Assembly: GCF_910592395.1 (NCBI RefSeq)
Contig: NC_088314.1
Coordinates: 16,465,998-16,529,997 of the forward strand
Direction: 5' to 3'
DNA from: Lineus longissimus
Taxonomy: Eukaryota > Nemertea > Pilidiophora > Heteronemertea > Lineidae
DNA length: 64,000 nt
This document shows positions 47,101 to 59,459 of the stretch, in pieces (within the stretch, counting starts at the first letter, position 1; each line of letters opens with the position of its first letter). The position numbers and the translations under genes are program-made. A model generated the notes under the pieces. That model worked only from the letters and a program-made list of their open reading frames with translations. It was not told the DNA's origin and searched no databases.

Positions 47101-50100
47101 GCTGTTGCCGGATTTTCACACGAGTATCTCGATTTCCTGAAGCAGATGACTGCCATATCGCCAAAACAGAAGGAAAATTTTGAGGTACGTGTTTAATGAG
47201 GTTGAACAGAATTATCTATGGCGGTATGCTTGCCACGTAAATTTCTAGTTACTTCTGAAGAAATCTTTTTGGAGAATCTGAATCTTAACAAATTCATATA
47301 CATTAGAACCTCCCTTAGCAGACACCTCTCTATTAAGGACAACCTCTCTATTAAGGGCACTGATTTTGGTCCCAAATTGGAACTTTCCATTCAATTTGAC
47401 CTCTCTAATCAGGACACCTCTCTATTAAGGATAGCGCTTGTCAGTCCAATGGGTGTCTTTAATAGAGAGGTTCTACTGTACATCCGAGAGCCAAGGATTT
47501 GTCAGTCCCGAGGGTGTCCTTAATAGAGAGGTTCTACTGTATTTTAATCTTCACTAAATACAAACAAGTATCAAAATATTTCAAACAATAATGACATTTA
47601 AATGACCATGCCTAATTTGATTGATAAACTTTTCCATTTTGTTCTGATATGATTACTTCTGAATGAATGAGTTTTGAAAAGTTTCAAATGGTATCAGTGG
47701 CTTGCTTGAAAGAGAATATTATTTCTGTATGCAGTTGTGTGTCGGCAACATATTTTCTAGATAAAAGCAACATTGCAACCAAAAAGTGCACTGTGTCTAT
47801 TGTGCGTTTATTTTCAATTGTTTCAGAACCTCCTTTTCGTTACTGTTAAGAAGATGAAGTACGATGAATCCTATAATTTCGATTCAGAGGTTTGTATAGT
47901 CTTGAATTTGGTGTTTAGTTAAAAAAATGACCATCAGGTGGTGTAGTCCAGGGAGTTCAAATGATCGGTTTATGCCAGGAGAATTGGTGTTCCTGATGAC
48001 CTGTCAATAGCGAAGACACTGGGAAGAGATTTGATTGATTTTTGAGGTACTTGTCAAACGTAGATCTACGTCTTTGGTGGTCGAGAGGTATCCTACCAGG
48101 AAGTAGATTAACGTCTGTGATGGTCAAAGAGTAGATTAGTAATTCATTTCACCCCAAAATCGAGATAAGGACATTGGTCCCAAGGGAAATACTTGATTGA
48201 CTTGCTACAAATATCTTACAAACTCCTCTATTTGTTTTCAGGGAGAAGAGGAAGCCATGTTTCAGGAGTACAGGAAGCAGCTGCGGCGAATCATGAACCA
48301 TTTGGCCACGCTGGTAAGATTAAAGTGTATTTCCTGACAAGTACATTGCACTGCCCTCGCCTCAGTAGGTATAAAAGCATCATCAAGTCATACGCAAGTT
48401 ACTAAATGGAACCCTTTTGCGGACCCTATTGTCCACATGTTCAGCAGGCCTAATCTAGCTAACTGATCTGCGCCAGACTTATGAATAGGAAATGAGACGG
48501 TACATTTTCACCGCCCGAGAAAACGCGACAAGGAGGCTGAATCGTTGGTGTGCGAAATCCCAGGTTGTCTCCCAAACTACGTTATCTTTGTGTGCGCCCA
48601 GCTTTACATTATCTCTGTGTGCGCCCAGCTTTACATTATCTCTGTGTGCGCCCAGCTTAACATTATCTCTGTGTGCGCCCAGCTTTACATTATCTCTGTG
48701 TGCGCCCAGCTTTACATTATCTCTGTGTGCGCCCAGCTTTACATTATCTCTGTGTGGTCCCTGCTTTACAATATCTCTGTGTGCTCCCAGCTTTACATTA
48801 TCTCTGTGTGCTTCCAGCTTTACATTATCTCTGTGTGCGCCCAGCTTTACATTATCTCTGTGTGCTCCCAGCTTTACATTATCTCTGTGTGCTCCCAGCT
48901 TTACATTATCTCTGTGTGCTTCCAGCTTTACATTATCTCTGCGTGCTCCCAGCTTTACATTATCTCTGTGTGCTTCCAGCTTTACATTATCTCTGTGTGC
49001 GCCCAGCTTTGACATCTTCTCTTCTTCATCACAACTTTTCTCCATTTAGGACACAGAATTGTTCCTGGTACGAATGCACAGCATCGCATCTCAGTCATTG
49101 ATGAGCTGGAAGTCGGTCGATTACCAAGATGTGGAAGTAGCCATCTTGTTGGTCTACCAGTTAGCTGAGGCAATTCCTGTAAGTTCACTCTTCGTAAGAT
49201 AGAAAGAAATTAAATAATCAATGCAGTGACCCGATGTTCATAACCTCATCACCCTGGAGAGTGAATAATTCCGGACTTTTCAACTACTATGAGGAGCTTG
49301 TTGGAACACCCAGCTGGACCAGGGGGTAGCAGAAAACCACCAGGTTGCCCCAGTGGGCACCAAGCTGCTGACCCAATAAATACTTGGTGCCAGGAAAAAA
49401 TGTCAAAAGTTTTTGTTTGCTTTTACTTCCCAATCACATTTTAGCCGCCAAACACATGGGTTATTGTGTTATTTTTCAGTCGTCTGCTGGTCATCATTTC
49501 ACCGGACCCAAAGCTGATGTTCTACTTGAGCTGATGAGAACAGTAAGGCATAATTTCCTCATCTTTTCTGGGTAGTTTAGTAGCGTTTGTTTTTATGACC
49601 TCTTTTTGCAGCATTTCTCAAAGGATTCACCTCACTTTTCCTGCCAGAATGAGTGACCAATGTTTGTTTCATTCCATCTTTTGTGATCAGACATATTGAC
49701 CTACATGTATCAGAAGCTGGGTTCATTCTAATTCATTTTCCTGCGTCAAAGTTCAGCCCTATTTCGCCTCAACCGAAGAAGGCAGCAGCAAACATATATG
49801 ACCCATCACAGCAAAACCAGGCACATGTCGCACAGAAGATGAGCCTAAATGACACCAGGAGATAATGGAAGAAATCAATGTGCTCATATTTCACAAAAGA
49901 CAGCCAACAGAGAAATGAACAAACAGTCTGTCTCAACCTGCCAAGCTCAGAGCGACATGCGCCTAGTTTTGCTGTGACAGGTCACCTATGCTCAAAAGAA
50001 CAAAGGTAGAAGTGAAAGAAGAATGTAAGATGGATTACCATACTTTTATCAATCCTTTTATTCGAAATTCATTTCGTTAACCGTTCTCTTCCAGTTGATG

Positions 50101-53100
50101 AACTCTGGTGTCAGTCACCATCCCCACTCGGCAGTTACTCTCCAGTTCTTCGAGACCATTGTGAGATACGAAAGATTCTTCCTCCAAGAGCCACAGCATT
50201 TAGCGGAAGCTTTGGTGAGAAACTCTTCATTATGACCTTGAACGATATCATGTTGATACACATTCTCCACGCAGGCAGAAATCGTCATATTCTCTCTGCC
50301 ATTATTGAGTTCCACATTCCACATTTATTCTACTTTCAAGTGTTCTCCACAAGGCCTTTTGTCAGGGTGGCCCACCCTACCTTGTTAGCTTACCACCCTA
50401 CCTTGTCAGCTTACCACCCTACCTTGTCAGCTTACCACCCGTCCTTGTCAGCTTACCAACCTACCTTGTCAGCTTACCAACCTACCTTGTCAGCTTACCA
50501 CCCTACCTTGTCAGCTTACCACCCTACCTTGTCAGCTTACCACCCTTCCTTGTCAGCTTACCACCCTTCCTTGTCAGCTTACCAACCTACCTTGTCAGCT
50601 TACCACCCTACCTTGTCAACTTACCACCCTACCTTGTCAGCTTACCAACCTACCTTGTCAGCTTACCACCCTACCTTGTCAACTTACCACCCTACCTTGT
50701 CAACTTACCACCCTTCCTTGTCAGCTTACCAACCTACCTTGTCAGCTTACCACCCTACCTTGTCAACTTACCACCCTACCTTGGAAGAGCCACCCTATCT
50801 TGCTCTAGAACTTTGTAGAGGGTTCCTAAAGGGCCACCCAACCTCAAATTGCTGGCCACCCTACCTTGTGTTGCACACTGGTAAAAAATCATTAAAATCA
50901 AGGGTATCACCCTACCTTGAGAAAACCCTGTGGAGAATACTGTAAACCTGTGCCAGGGCTTTCCAACTAATATGAGCAGCCTGTTGGGATGCCATGTAGA
51001 ATCATGAGCACCAGAAAACAAACCCTACCTTCAGAAAACCCTGTGGAGAACTCTGATTATACTGTGAGTCAGTACACAGACGTAGAGTAACATTCTCTAG
51101 GGTTGGAAAAAATTGCAAATAATACTTGTTTTAAGCACACAGTGTTTCACATGAATAGAAGACCTGAAAATCCTGAATGATCAAACAGCCAATTCACCAC
51201 CATGGCAAATCGACCACAACAGCATTTGGGACACAGCGGCACATCACCTAATACAACCACGGTCACACTTGGCAGTGAAAGGGTTGACTGTAGCGTTTAT
51301 ATTTTCTCTCCACAGATTGCATTTCTGGATGAACGAGGTCTAAGGAATAGTTCTCCTCATGTCCGCAGTCGGTCTGCATACCTGTTTTCACGATTTGTTA
51401 AAGGTGCTCTACGGTAAGTCGAATTTTTTTAATGTTGTGGCCTAAACTAATGCATCACAGAATGTCAATTTTTAAGGCCAGGAGAAGTAGTCTGACTTTG
51501 ATAGACAATATAGATATTGCTCTGCGTGCAAAATCAGTCATTTCTGTCTGGTACCCACTTAAGACCTGGGTAGAGTTAGGCACGTCAACAGTGGTGATTG
51601 AACTGCCGACCTCATGACAGCTAGTCGGATACCAGAACCGCTAGACCAACGCGGCACCTCAAACGATTTACCGAAAGTCACACATTTGCCTTCCAGGTCG
51701 CAGTTCCAAGATTATGTCGAAGATATTCTGAAGCGGATGCAGGACCTCTTGATACTTAGCTCACCCGATAATGGACACCAGCATCTTCTGACATCAGATG
51801 ATCAACTCTTCATTTACGAGACGGCCAGTATTCTCATCGTAGGAGGAAACTTCCCACCCGAGGTATGATAGTTGTTTTTTATTCACAACAGAAGAAAAAT
51901 ACTGTTTGTTCATATATCAGTTGGAAATATCACTCTGATTTTGAGTGAAAGGGCAAGATGTAAGTAAGTTGTTCATTCTAAGTAAATGTTCAATTTGAAT
52001 CCAGATGACCCCGATCACATCTGAAAGGCTGCAATTGCCCTGATAAAGGTATTGCAAGTGGCATCCAATCAGTGGAAGTGGGCTCTTTTTGATTTTTGAA
52101 TTGGATCCAGTTTTGCAATCACAGCTATGAGTATAGGCCAAGTGAGTTTGATGTTTCGAATTATTCGTACTGCAGCATTAGGGATGTTAGAAGAACTTAT
52201 TCAAATTTCATGAAAATATTAATTAGCCCTGCCTTTAATTTGATGCTAACATTTGAAGCTTGATAATGAGCTGTTGCTGTTGACTTTATTTTCAGAAAAA
52301 GCAGTTACTGATGAAGGAACTGTTGTCACCGATTCTGAATAAGTTTGGCGGCATCCTGAATAAGATGCAGCGAGAGAGGGACGAACAGAAACAGCTGATG
52401 TATGCTGAGTGTCTCGCCTCTGCTATGGCATTTGCTAGGTAAGCGTTTTATTTCACAGTTTTGTGAAAATGAAACTTTTGCATACTTTTAATTTAACATT
52501 TTGACAACAACCTAACTGTAATTTAAATTATCGGTAGCTTTTCATTTTGTTGCCATATATATTTGCAATTATCTGTGAACATGAGAATGATAAAAGACAC
52601 ATGAAAAGTGGCCTTTCCAATGTGATAAATAGGAACTTCACATCAGTAAAAGGGAACTTTGGTGGTCTAGTGCCGCTGATCTCTGGGCTAGTGGTCAAGA
52701 AGTCCCAGGTTCACTCCTCACTGTGAGGAGCCTCATAGCCTAGTGGTTAAACACTGCAGGCTCCCACCCAATAGGGCCTCAGGGAGAACCCAGGATTGTA
52801 TTTCTGGCATTGCTTTTAAGGAAATAAAATCCTGGCTCTTCACAGTCCCTGAAAAGAGACGGCTAAGGTTCGTGGTATTTGGTGTCCTGAAGAAAACTCC
52901 TCACTTTAAACTCTAGGCAGGTCTCTAATTGCCTTACTTGCCTCACTTCATCTAGATTTGGTGCATATGGGTACCAGTCAGAAATAATCCAGTTTTTGCC
53001 GGTTGGTAGCCATTATACCAGCTCATCTGTACTTAGTTAATTTGGCGGTGCTTCTGCTTGACTATGATGACAAAAGTCTGTATTTCATTTCAGTCGAACG

Positions 53101-56100
53101 AGTAAAGGCTTTTCTGCACAGATGAACATGAAGCTATGTGGGTGCTCGCTGGCCTTTACGGAAACACTGAAGGTCTTTCTCAGCGCCCTCGGTAGCACTG
53201 TCCATCGTCAGCGCCTCCACGCCGGGGTACGCCAGTTCCTCCACCGGATGGTGGTGTGTTTGGACGGTGAGATTCTGCCGTTTATTCCCGTTGCCATGGA
53301 GAGTCTGTTGAAGAGTCCCGATGCACGGGAACTTCATGATTTCATTCCGTTGATGAATCAGCTTGCAACGAAGTTTAAGGTGAGTTGTCTTCTAACTTAT
53401 TTATAGAGGGTCCCACGTCCCCTTGAAAAACCTCTTTTTCAAAAAATCGTCCCTAAAAAACCCTGAAATATCTTTAAATCCTGTGTTGTTTCATAGGAAA
53501 CTCTTAACTTTCAATACACATACATTTGAAGAGAAAAACCCTTGACATTTTTCGTTTTTCCTATGTATTAGACCAAAACGTTTTGCTCCAAAGTTATACA
53601 TTTTTGATTAGTGGTGCAGGGCATCAGTCTTACTTGAAACCGATCATATTTTTAAGAGATATTTGTGCTTGACTGAAGAGTTGGAAGAAAAATTTACCCT
53701 GGAGCCCCTTAAAATTTGTCTACCGGTATTTGCGCTTGGAATTTGCTTTTGAAATATTTCAGGGTTGAACTTTCCTTTTCAGAATACGATTGTGCCATTT
53801 CTGGAACAGGTGTTCATGCCGTTTGTGACCACGATTTTCCAAGTTCTCCAGATGCCGACTGACGAGCGTGACCAGGTGACGGCGTCGGAGAAACGCATGC
53901 TCCATCGTAGTTACTTCCTATTCATCTCGTGTCTACTCACTAACAACATACATGATGTACTCGCCAACCAAGGTCAGAATAACTTAGGCCGCACCAATTT
54001 AATACATTAGAGTGCGGACCTGCCGTTAAACCTGAGTCCCCAATTCGGGGAGAATACAATTTCATAACACCCAGTCACCAGCACCAAAGCCACCTGTTGA
54101 CAAAAATAAACCCAGCAGTGATCAGTCACCAGTACCTATCCTAAAAGACTGTCCCCTGCACCAGGATTTAGGACAGCAATTCTGACCCGCAGTCACCTAT
54201 ATCGAGGAAAAACTGTGAGGAACACAGCAGGACCTACAAACAACAAGCCACTTCATCTCCACTGTAGTTTGGGCAGGTTGAAAACCGAAGAAGAAGCATA
54301 GAGACCCACAAGTACGATTTGTAAATAAATGTTTTCATAATCATAATTTTCAGAACCACAGAATATACACCAAGTCTTACTGACAATCATCCAGGGTGCG
54401 CGGGACGAGCCCGACCCACCAACTCAAAAGATGTGCTTCCTCATCCTCAGGAAACTCGTGACCCTCTGGGGGGACGAGGCCACACATCCCGCATTTCACA
54501 AGTTCACTTACGAGAATATTCTACCGGCATGTTTCTTGGCGCCGATGAAAACGTCTTTCGATCTTTCTGATGCTCAGACAGTCCTTGTTTTGAATGAGGT
54601 TTCCAGCTGCATGAAGACAATACATGAGAAGAAGGTGAGTGCAGTCTACATGGCGACTCAAAAAAATGCAAGACATGAAAATGTAGATATCCCAGTTATT
54701 GTAAATTTTATGGGCATGTTCATGGGTAGCATTTTTTGGGTCACCCTTTGTAGCATTTAGCTGCTTCAAAGTCCATTTGCAGGCTTAGAATAATCACAAC
54801 TTCTTGTTTCAGCACTTTATAATGTACAGCAGTCTCAAAGCACTTTAAATTTTTCTTCATCGAATACTGTACCCCAGAAAACATTTGCCAGATGTTTTGT
54901 TTACAGTTGCCAACCTTCGACCACAAAACCTTACATTTTGCGCATACATATTTTGCGGAACTACAGGCACAGTAATGCATTATGAATGGACAAAGTGAAA
55001 TTAAGCGCAAATTAAATTTCCACAAAATTCAAACGTACGCGAAATTTTTCCTGCATACGGTAGCTTTGTTTTTTTTTATTTCACAGGGAAACGAGTTCAT
55101 CAAATACTTACAGACTGATTACCTGCCGACACTTAACCTCACACCCGAGAAAATACAGGAGTACTGTCAGGCTCTCAAGTCAGAACCTAAAATGTTCAAA
55201 AGTTATATGAAAGTAAGTGATGACATTTCGAATTTACATATTTCTTAAGTCAGTTGACTTGAACTTGCATAGTGCTTTTCCGTGGACAGGTCATTGCTAA
55301 AGCACTTTGACATCTTGGAATCTTCAGGGGGGGGTGTTAAGTGCCATTGCAGGTTTTTACCAACTGTCCTCATGTCAATCCGGTAAAGCAGGCTTTTCCG
55401 TACATTGTTATGTGTATAGTACTATGTACAATGCATGCAGACTTTCTACATGCATTGTAGTACAATACACAGAACAATGTACAGGAGCGTGCTTTACCAG
55501 TTTGTATGTGTATTGTACTACAAGTACAATGCATGCAGACTTTCTACATGCATTGTAGTACAATGCACAGAACAATGTACAGGAGCGTGCTTTACCAGTT
55601 TGTATGTGTATTGTACTACAAGTACAATGCATGCAGACTTTCTACATGCATTGTAGTACAATACACAGAACAATGTACAGGAGCGTGCTTTACCAGTTTG
55701 ACATATATTATAGAGTATCTGTAGACATGCATTTGACAGTGATTGCACCAGGCCTATAACTGTGCCAGGACTATAATTGTACCATTTTACCTTACAGTTA
55801 GCAATTCAAATATTTTACAATTATGGCCTTGACGCAAGGGCCCAACGCGCCGCGTAGCGGCAAAAAAACGAAGCTGGCGAAACATTTATAACGGGTCACC
55901 GTCACTTATTATTGGACTTGTAGCGCATTTACGGGGTCGCAACTATTTTGCTTTATAGTGTCACCAGGAAAGAAAAGCATGCGACCTAACGCCGATCTAT
56001 TTGTATAAAGTGATAATTGGAAGGTATATAGTAGGAAATATCAATAAAATAATCATTCCATGTCGCCTTTGAGGGCATTTTTGATTGTAAAAAATATATG

Positions 56101-56777
56101 TGTACGTCACCGGAGTCTCTGCAATGATAATTTTATCACAGCAGTCTCGCGCAAGTAGAAGTTCTTTACCTATTAGTTCTTCACTTATTAGTCTGGCGTA
56201 AAGCCAGACGTTTTCCATTACAATTTCACTACGATGTTTGACCAGAAGGAGCAGTGCGCGAGATATGCTAATGAGCAGACTTCCCTTGCTTGAGTTTCGG
56301 AAGAATGTTCCATATCGCGCTAAGCTGACCACTGCTGACCATGACAGGCGTGCATTGGACTGGTACAGGTTGGAACTGAACATTGAATATGCTGGTGGTG
56401 ATGCTTTCTGATGAGAAGTTGGTCGTGACTGATGCAGTATCCTTGGACTTGTCCACAGCATCGTTCAATCATTGCTCTCTGAGCTGCCTTGATTCTGTAC
56501 TTACCCAAATACTGAGATCAAATGCCTGTTGACTGTGCTTTAAGAGAGACTGGCGCCATGCCTAGTCTCTCTTAAAGCACAGTCAACAGACACCAACCCC
56601 CTCAGACTCAGAAACCACAAACGCCCAACCCTGCCTGCTACCTTAATACTTCTGGGTTTGCATTCATGTACTGCTAGCTGTTTCCTTAGTGTATGGGCTT
56701 TAACCTTACTTTTAATAAATTCTCTAATTGTCATTTTCGTCTTTCCACAGGTGTTTTTCACACAGGCCAAGTCATGA
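41163..56777 (+). CDS. XPOT: Exportin-T (tRNA export receptor), 22 coding exons
   Basis: Importin-beta-family receptor that carries mature tRNA out of the nucleus with RanGTP. Exons: 41163-41222, 41672-41757, 42500-42556, 42948-43017, 43615-43833, 44382-44465, 45641-45910, 46239-46318, 46980-47184, 47827-47889, 48242-48313, 49050-49178, 49480-49542, 50095-50214, 51316-51413, 51697-51862, 52296-52438, 53094-53379, 53783-53972, 54354-54634, 55087-55212, 56751-56777. Phases chain to 964 aa (human about 962). Matches to vertebrate exportin-T include VKFFCFQVIEHF, SFIRNKAAQIFSLTF, MYLRILVAIDSEVVDREIVH, GAYISWIDINLIANNRF, RSAYLFSRFVK, LLTSDDQLFIYETASILIV, NILPACFLAPMKTSFDLSDA (exon 20 with its lead-in) and VFFTQAKS at the end. 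An AG acceptor at 41107 suggests a 5'-UTR intron. Intron 6 (44466-45640) shows nothing recognisable. Confidence 0.96.
44021..44220. mobile_element. MITE (CAGTAGAACCTC family), copy 9
   Basis: TACAGTAGAACCTCTCTATT at the left; GGGAGGTTCCAATGTA at the right. It lies in XPOT intron 5. Confidence 0.9.
46001..46181. mobile_element. MITE (CAGTAGAACCTC family), copy 10
   Basis: Begins 91 bp after XPOT exon 7 and ends 57 bp before exon 8, so it makes up most of intron 7. TA at both ends. Confidence 0.9.
46650..46945. repeat. Two-copy hairpin-forming repeat in XPOT intron 8
   Basis: Two ~150-bp copies each contain GAATGAATCAAAAYGG...GAAGTAATT followed by its reverse complement (TTGCTTCATTACCGTTTTGA), giving long stem-loops. 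The second copy ends about 30 bp before the exon 9 acceptor at 46979. Confidence 0.85.
47299..47480. mobile_element. MITE (CAGTAGAACCTC family), copy 11, with duplicated right end
   Basis: Full-length, in XPOT intron 9. It is followed by CATCCGAGAGCCAAGGA and then a second partial right end (47498-47540). Confidence 0.9.
48580..49018. repeat. 27-bp minisatellite in XPOT intron 11
   Basis: About 16 copies of TTTACATTATCTCTGTGTGC plus GCCCAGC, with changes at one hot position (GCGCCC, GCTCCC, GCTTCC). The period is a multiple of three, so all frames stay open. It ends about 30 bp before the exon 12 acceptor and forms its pyrimidine-rich lead-in. Confidence 0.95.
49797..49868. repeat. ~70-bp segment shared with 1867-1937
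   Basis: Second copy of the dispersed fragment described at 1867-1937, same orientation, in XPOT intron 13. Confidence 0.75.
50337..50790. repeat. 21-bp minisatellite in XPOT intron 14
   Basis: About 19 copies of TACCACCCTACCTTGTCAGC(T). The leading part GTGTTCTCCACAAGGCC matches the minus strand of 4015-4112, which suggests the array grew from the end of a dispersed element. Confidence 0.95.
52725..52960 (+). mobile_element. tRNA-derived SINE, family A, copy 3
   Basis: AGCCTCATAGCCTAGTGGTT, then GAGAACCCAGGATTGTATTT, matches the copies at 26400-26690 and 9420-9655. It lies in XPOT intron 17. Confidence 0.75.
55405..55700. repeat. Tandem palindromic repeat in XPOT intron 21
   Basis: Three copies of a ~117-bp unit. 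Within each, TGTATTGTACTAC...ACAATGCATGCA is followed by its near reverse complement TGCATTGTAGTACAATACA, so the array can fold into a series of hairpins. Confidence 0.9.
56526..56589. repeat. Perfect 26-bp inverted repeat with 12-nt loop
   Basis: Arms 56526-56551 and 56564-56589 are exact reverse complements (starting CTGTTGACTGTGC and ending GCACAGTCAACAG). The loop is GGCGCCATGCCT. It lies 160 bp upstream of the last XPOT exon. Confidence 0.93.
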
Positions 56778-57469
56778 CGACGATTCCCTACCTCTTGACA
56801 GCAACGATTGTCGCGTGATAATTTTGTAAAATATTTGTACATTCTGACCTTTGATGCTTTGTAAATACTTGTGATGGTTTGCCTACTGTAACTCCTCCCC
56901 CTCCGATTGAATTTCTGCAGACTAGATCAGAAATTTGTGTTATTGTTGTATAGTAATTGTAAAACCTTTCTGATGAGTAGCACTGTAATGACGACTATCC
57001 CTTCCTTGGGATCTACTGGATACACGATGACAATCTGAATAGGAACGATAACGGTCTCTAGCCGGACTACGACTATGACGTTTAGAGTGGCAGAGCTGCC
57101 AACCCCAGATTTTCTCCTTCAGTAGTATTCTAACAAAATTCCAGATTTTTCAGTAGTTTCAGGGTGTCCTTCAGTAGTCCTCAGGTTTGGTTAAAACACC
57201 CTTTTTCTGTGCACAGTGCACTGTCGACGAAGCCGGGGGGGGGGGGGGCGATTCTGCATTCTCCACTTTGCATGAGGGCAAATGACCAAAGAGCAAACCA
57301 CAAATAATATTGAAAACCTGAAAACGCTTTTAATGATTCTTCAACAGCAAAACACATAACATATGGTACATACAGGTATAAAAGATGGTTTATAAGATGA
57401 AAATAAAATAATTACTATTTAGTATTATGACACAGCTAAATTAAATTGATTGGCTTCCCTCTGGAAACT
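56778..57469. other. XPOT 3' flank
   Basis: Probable 3' UTR and intergenic DNA with a G12-type run at about 57235-57248. A candidate polyadenylation signal AATAAA lies at 57402-57407. No gene seen. Confidence 0.5.
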
Positions 57470-58645
57470 AATAAACTTTCAAAGTAAAAAAATACGAGAA
57501 CTACTCCAGCATACACCCTTGCATACAACAGCAGTTCATCTTTGAAAGGGAACTTCTCAATCATGTACCGACAAGCAGTAATATAGTAGTTTCTCACATT
57601 CTTGTGAAATGCCGCAACTTTCTCTGGAGTAAGGCCTTTGGAAGTTCGGATGTACTCCCTAGCTGCCTCACCTATGAATAGGTCTTTATCTGCCTTCTGG
57701 TGGACTAACCGATCAAACTAAATTTTCAGGATATCATGCTGCAATAGAGTACCTGGCTTCACAAACTTCAACAGTACTTGCTTCAGCAAATCCTTTAGAA
57801 CTGCATAAATCTTGTGTATCATTGGCTTATCTGACTGCAGCACAACATTTGCTTGGTCAAACACAGGTATCACACTCTGAAGAAACAGGCAGTACAAGCG
57901 TGTCTGACTACTCTGTAGCTTTTCAAGGGCATTGGCTTTCTGGTCCCTGAAAGATTGAAGAAGAAAATATATCAAAGACTTTTTAAAATTTATTTAGTAT
58001 CATTTGTTTTTCTTCAAATCTTGGTAGGCCAACCTGGTTTTTGAAAACATAAGGAATATTAGACTTGAACATGTCGGAGCATGATGTCAGTTCTAAGACT
58101 CAAATGTATGTCAAAAAACAGTAGTAGCATACTACAGTCCATAGTTGGTGGTTGATAGTTGGTATGATACTGACTGCATGATTAATTTGAAATCAAGTAT
58201 GATACTATTACTCAGTAATTTCACTTTGTATACTCGCTTGGCTTCAGTAGAGCCATTGCACTCCTTGTAAAAGTATCTCCGAAGGGGCACCCATTGCTCA
58301 ATCAGTCTGTTGATACACTGGCCAAGGGACAGCCACCTCGTGGAAACATGCTTCAATATTTTGTGCTGTTCGACACCACAGAAAATTTGCAGTTCTCCTA
58401 ATGATTCCAGCCTGTTTGTGCTCTTATCAAGGTAATAATATATGTCACAGAGCAAGTCCTGCACACTACAGGGTTTGGGCAATTCTTGTGCAGCATGTTC
58501 CGCTGTCAGATGAATAAGATGACATTAGTTATTGACAATAATTAGTTCTACTGACTCATGCTCCTTACGAATAAATGAAATCACACCTTTGTGTCTGCCT
58601 ACCATCACATTAGCATTGTCGCAACCAAATGCCAGACACATATCC
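57470..58645 (-). pseudogene. hAT-type transposase remnant
   Basis: Minus-strand frames give in order GCDNANVMVGRHKGVISF, CHLIHLTAEHAAQELPKPC, KILKHVSTRWLSLGQCINRL, LIEQWVPLRRYF and YYITACRYMIEKFPFKDELL. That is the pattern of hAT-family transposases and the host proteins derived from them. A stop interrupts just before CHLIH, another frame break lies near 57975-58130, and the N-terminal part is lost where the gag sequence begins (about 58645). A dead element rather than a domesticated gene. Confidence 0.75.
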
Positions 58646-59459
58646 CACTAACAGGATATGGCGAACCTGAACAGTAGTTTGAGCTATATGGAAGAGCACC
58701 AGTATCAGAGTTGTACTGTGGCTGACTAAGATGAACCTGAGGTAGACTTTTGACCTCTATGGACAAATCTTGCACTTCTGTGCGATGAGCAGCGAGTTGC
58801 TCAGTAAGCCTGTCAACTGCACAAGCACTACTGTTAGTGGATGCACTAGCAGTGGCCACATGGACCTGATCAGTGATAAATGATACCTGCTTATTAGCAG
58901 TAGTTGGCCTGTCTGGCTCAGAAAAATCTAAATATTGTTGAGCACGTTCAACGAGAACTGCCACGTCTGCATCTGCAGGGGCAGCCATGATGACTGCTGC
59001 CTGACAATTGGTAGGCAAGACCTGTAAGAACTTGTCACGAATCTGGACCTCATTATGATGAATACGCTGGGCAGCTAAGCGTATCTTATTCAGAGTCATT
59101 TCGGCGGAATTGCCTGGGGTATGGGAGAGAGAATGAAAATGCTTGACATTGGCAAAATTTGAATGGGTTGGACTGAACCGCTGCATAGACTGTGTTCTGA
59201 GATTAGCGATAGTGGGGAAAACTTTTCCCTTTGTCCACAGACGGGTTTTGCCACGGAGTCTAGCCTTGAACAATGTTATAATGTGTATCATCTCTGCAGC
59301 ATTTGCTTGCTCATGGAGATTATGGAAGTGGAGGTAGTCCATTAACGACAAGATATGTGCATGACAAATGTCATGGTCTATCACTTCACCATCAAACAAA
59401 GGAGGTAGAAAATCAGTGCCCCTGAAAGCAGGTGGTGCTGAATCTGCTGGCTCTGCCAT
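58605..59459 (-). mobile_element. LTR retrotransposon gag-like frame, unit 1
   Basis: Starts at the ATG at 59459 (MAEPADSAPPAFRGTDFLPP; in-frame upstream residues exist) and runs open to about 58660, then into hAT-derived sequence. The protein has a capsid-like helical region (around NKIRLAAQRIHHNEVQIRDK and VLVERAQQYLDF) like Ty3/Gypsy gag. No zinc knuckle, protease or polymerase follows, so the element is truncated or non-autonomous. Confidence 0.75.

Noticed and set aside
48479-49101. Frames of up to 188 codons with 9-residue repeats
   Set aside because: 27-bp minisatellite inside XPOT intron 11, open in both directions. The flanking exons splice across it in phase.
50232-50945. A 237-codon frame with a 7-residue repeat (YHPTLSA)
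   Set aside because: 21-bp minisatellite in XPOT intron 14, with no homology outside the array.
57470-58645. A domesticated hAT-derived host gene
   Set aside because: In-frame stops and frame breaks, and loss of the N-terminal part at a retroelement junction, indicate a dead transposon.
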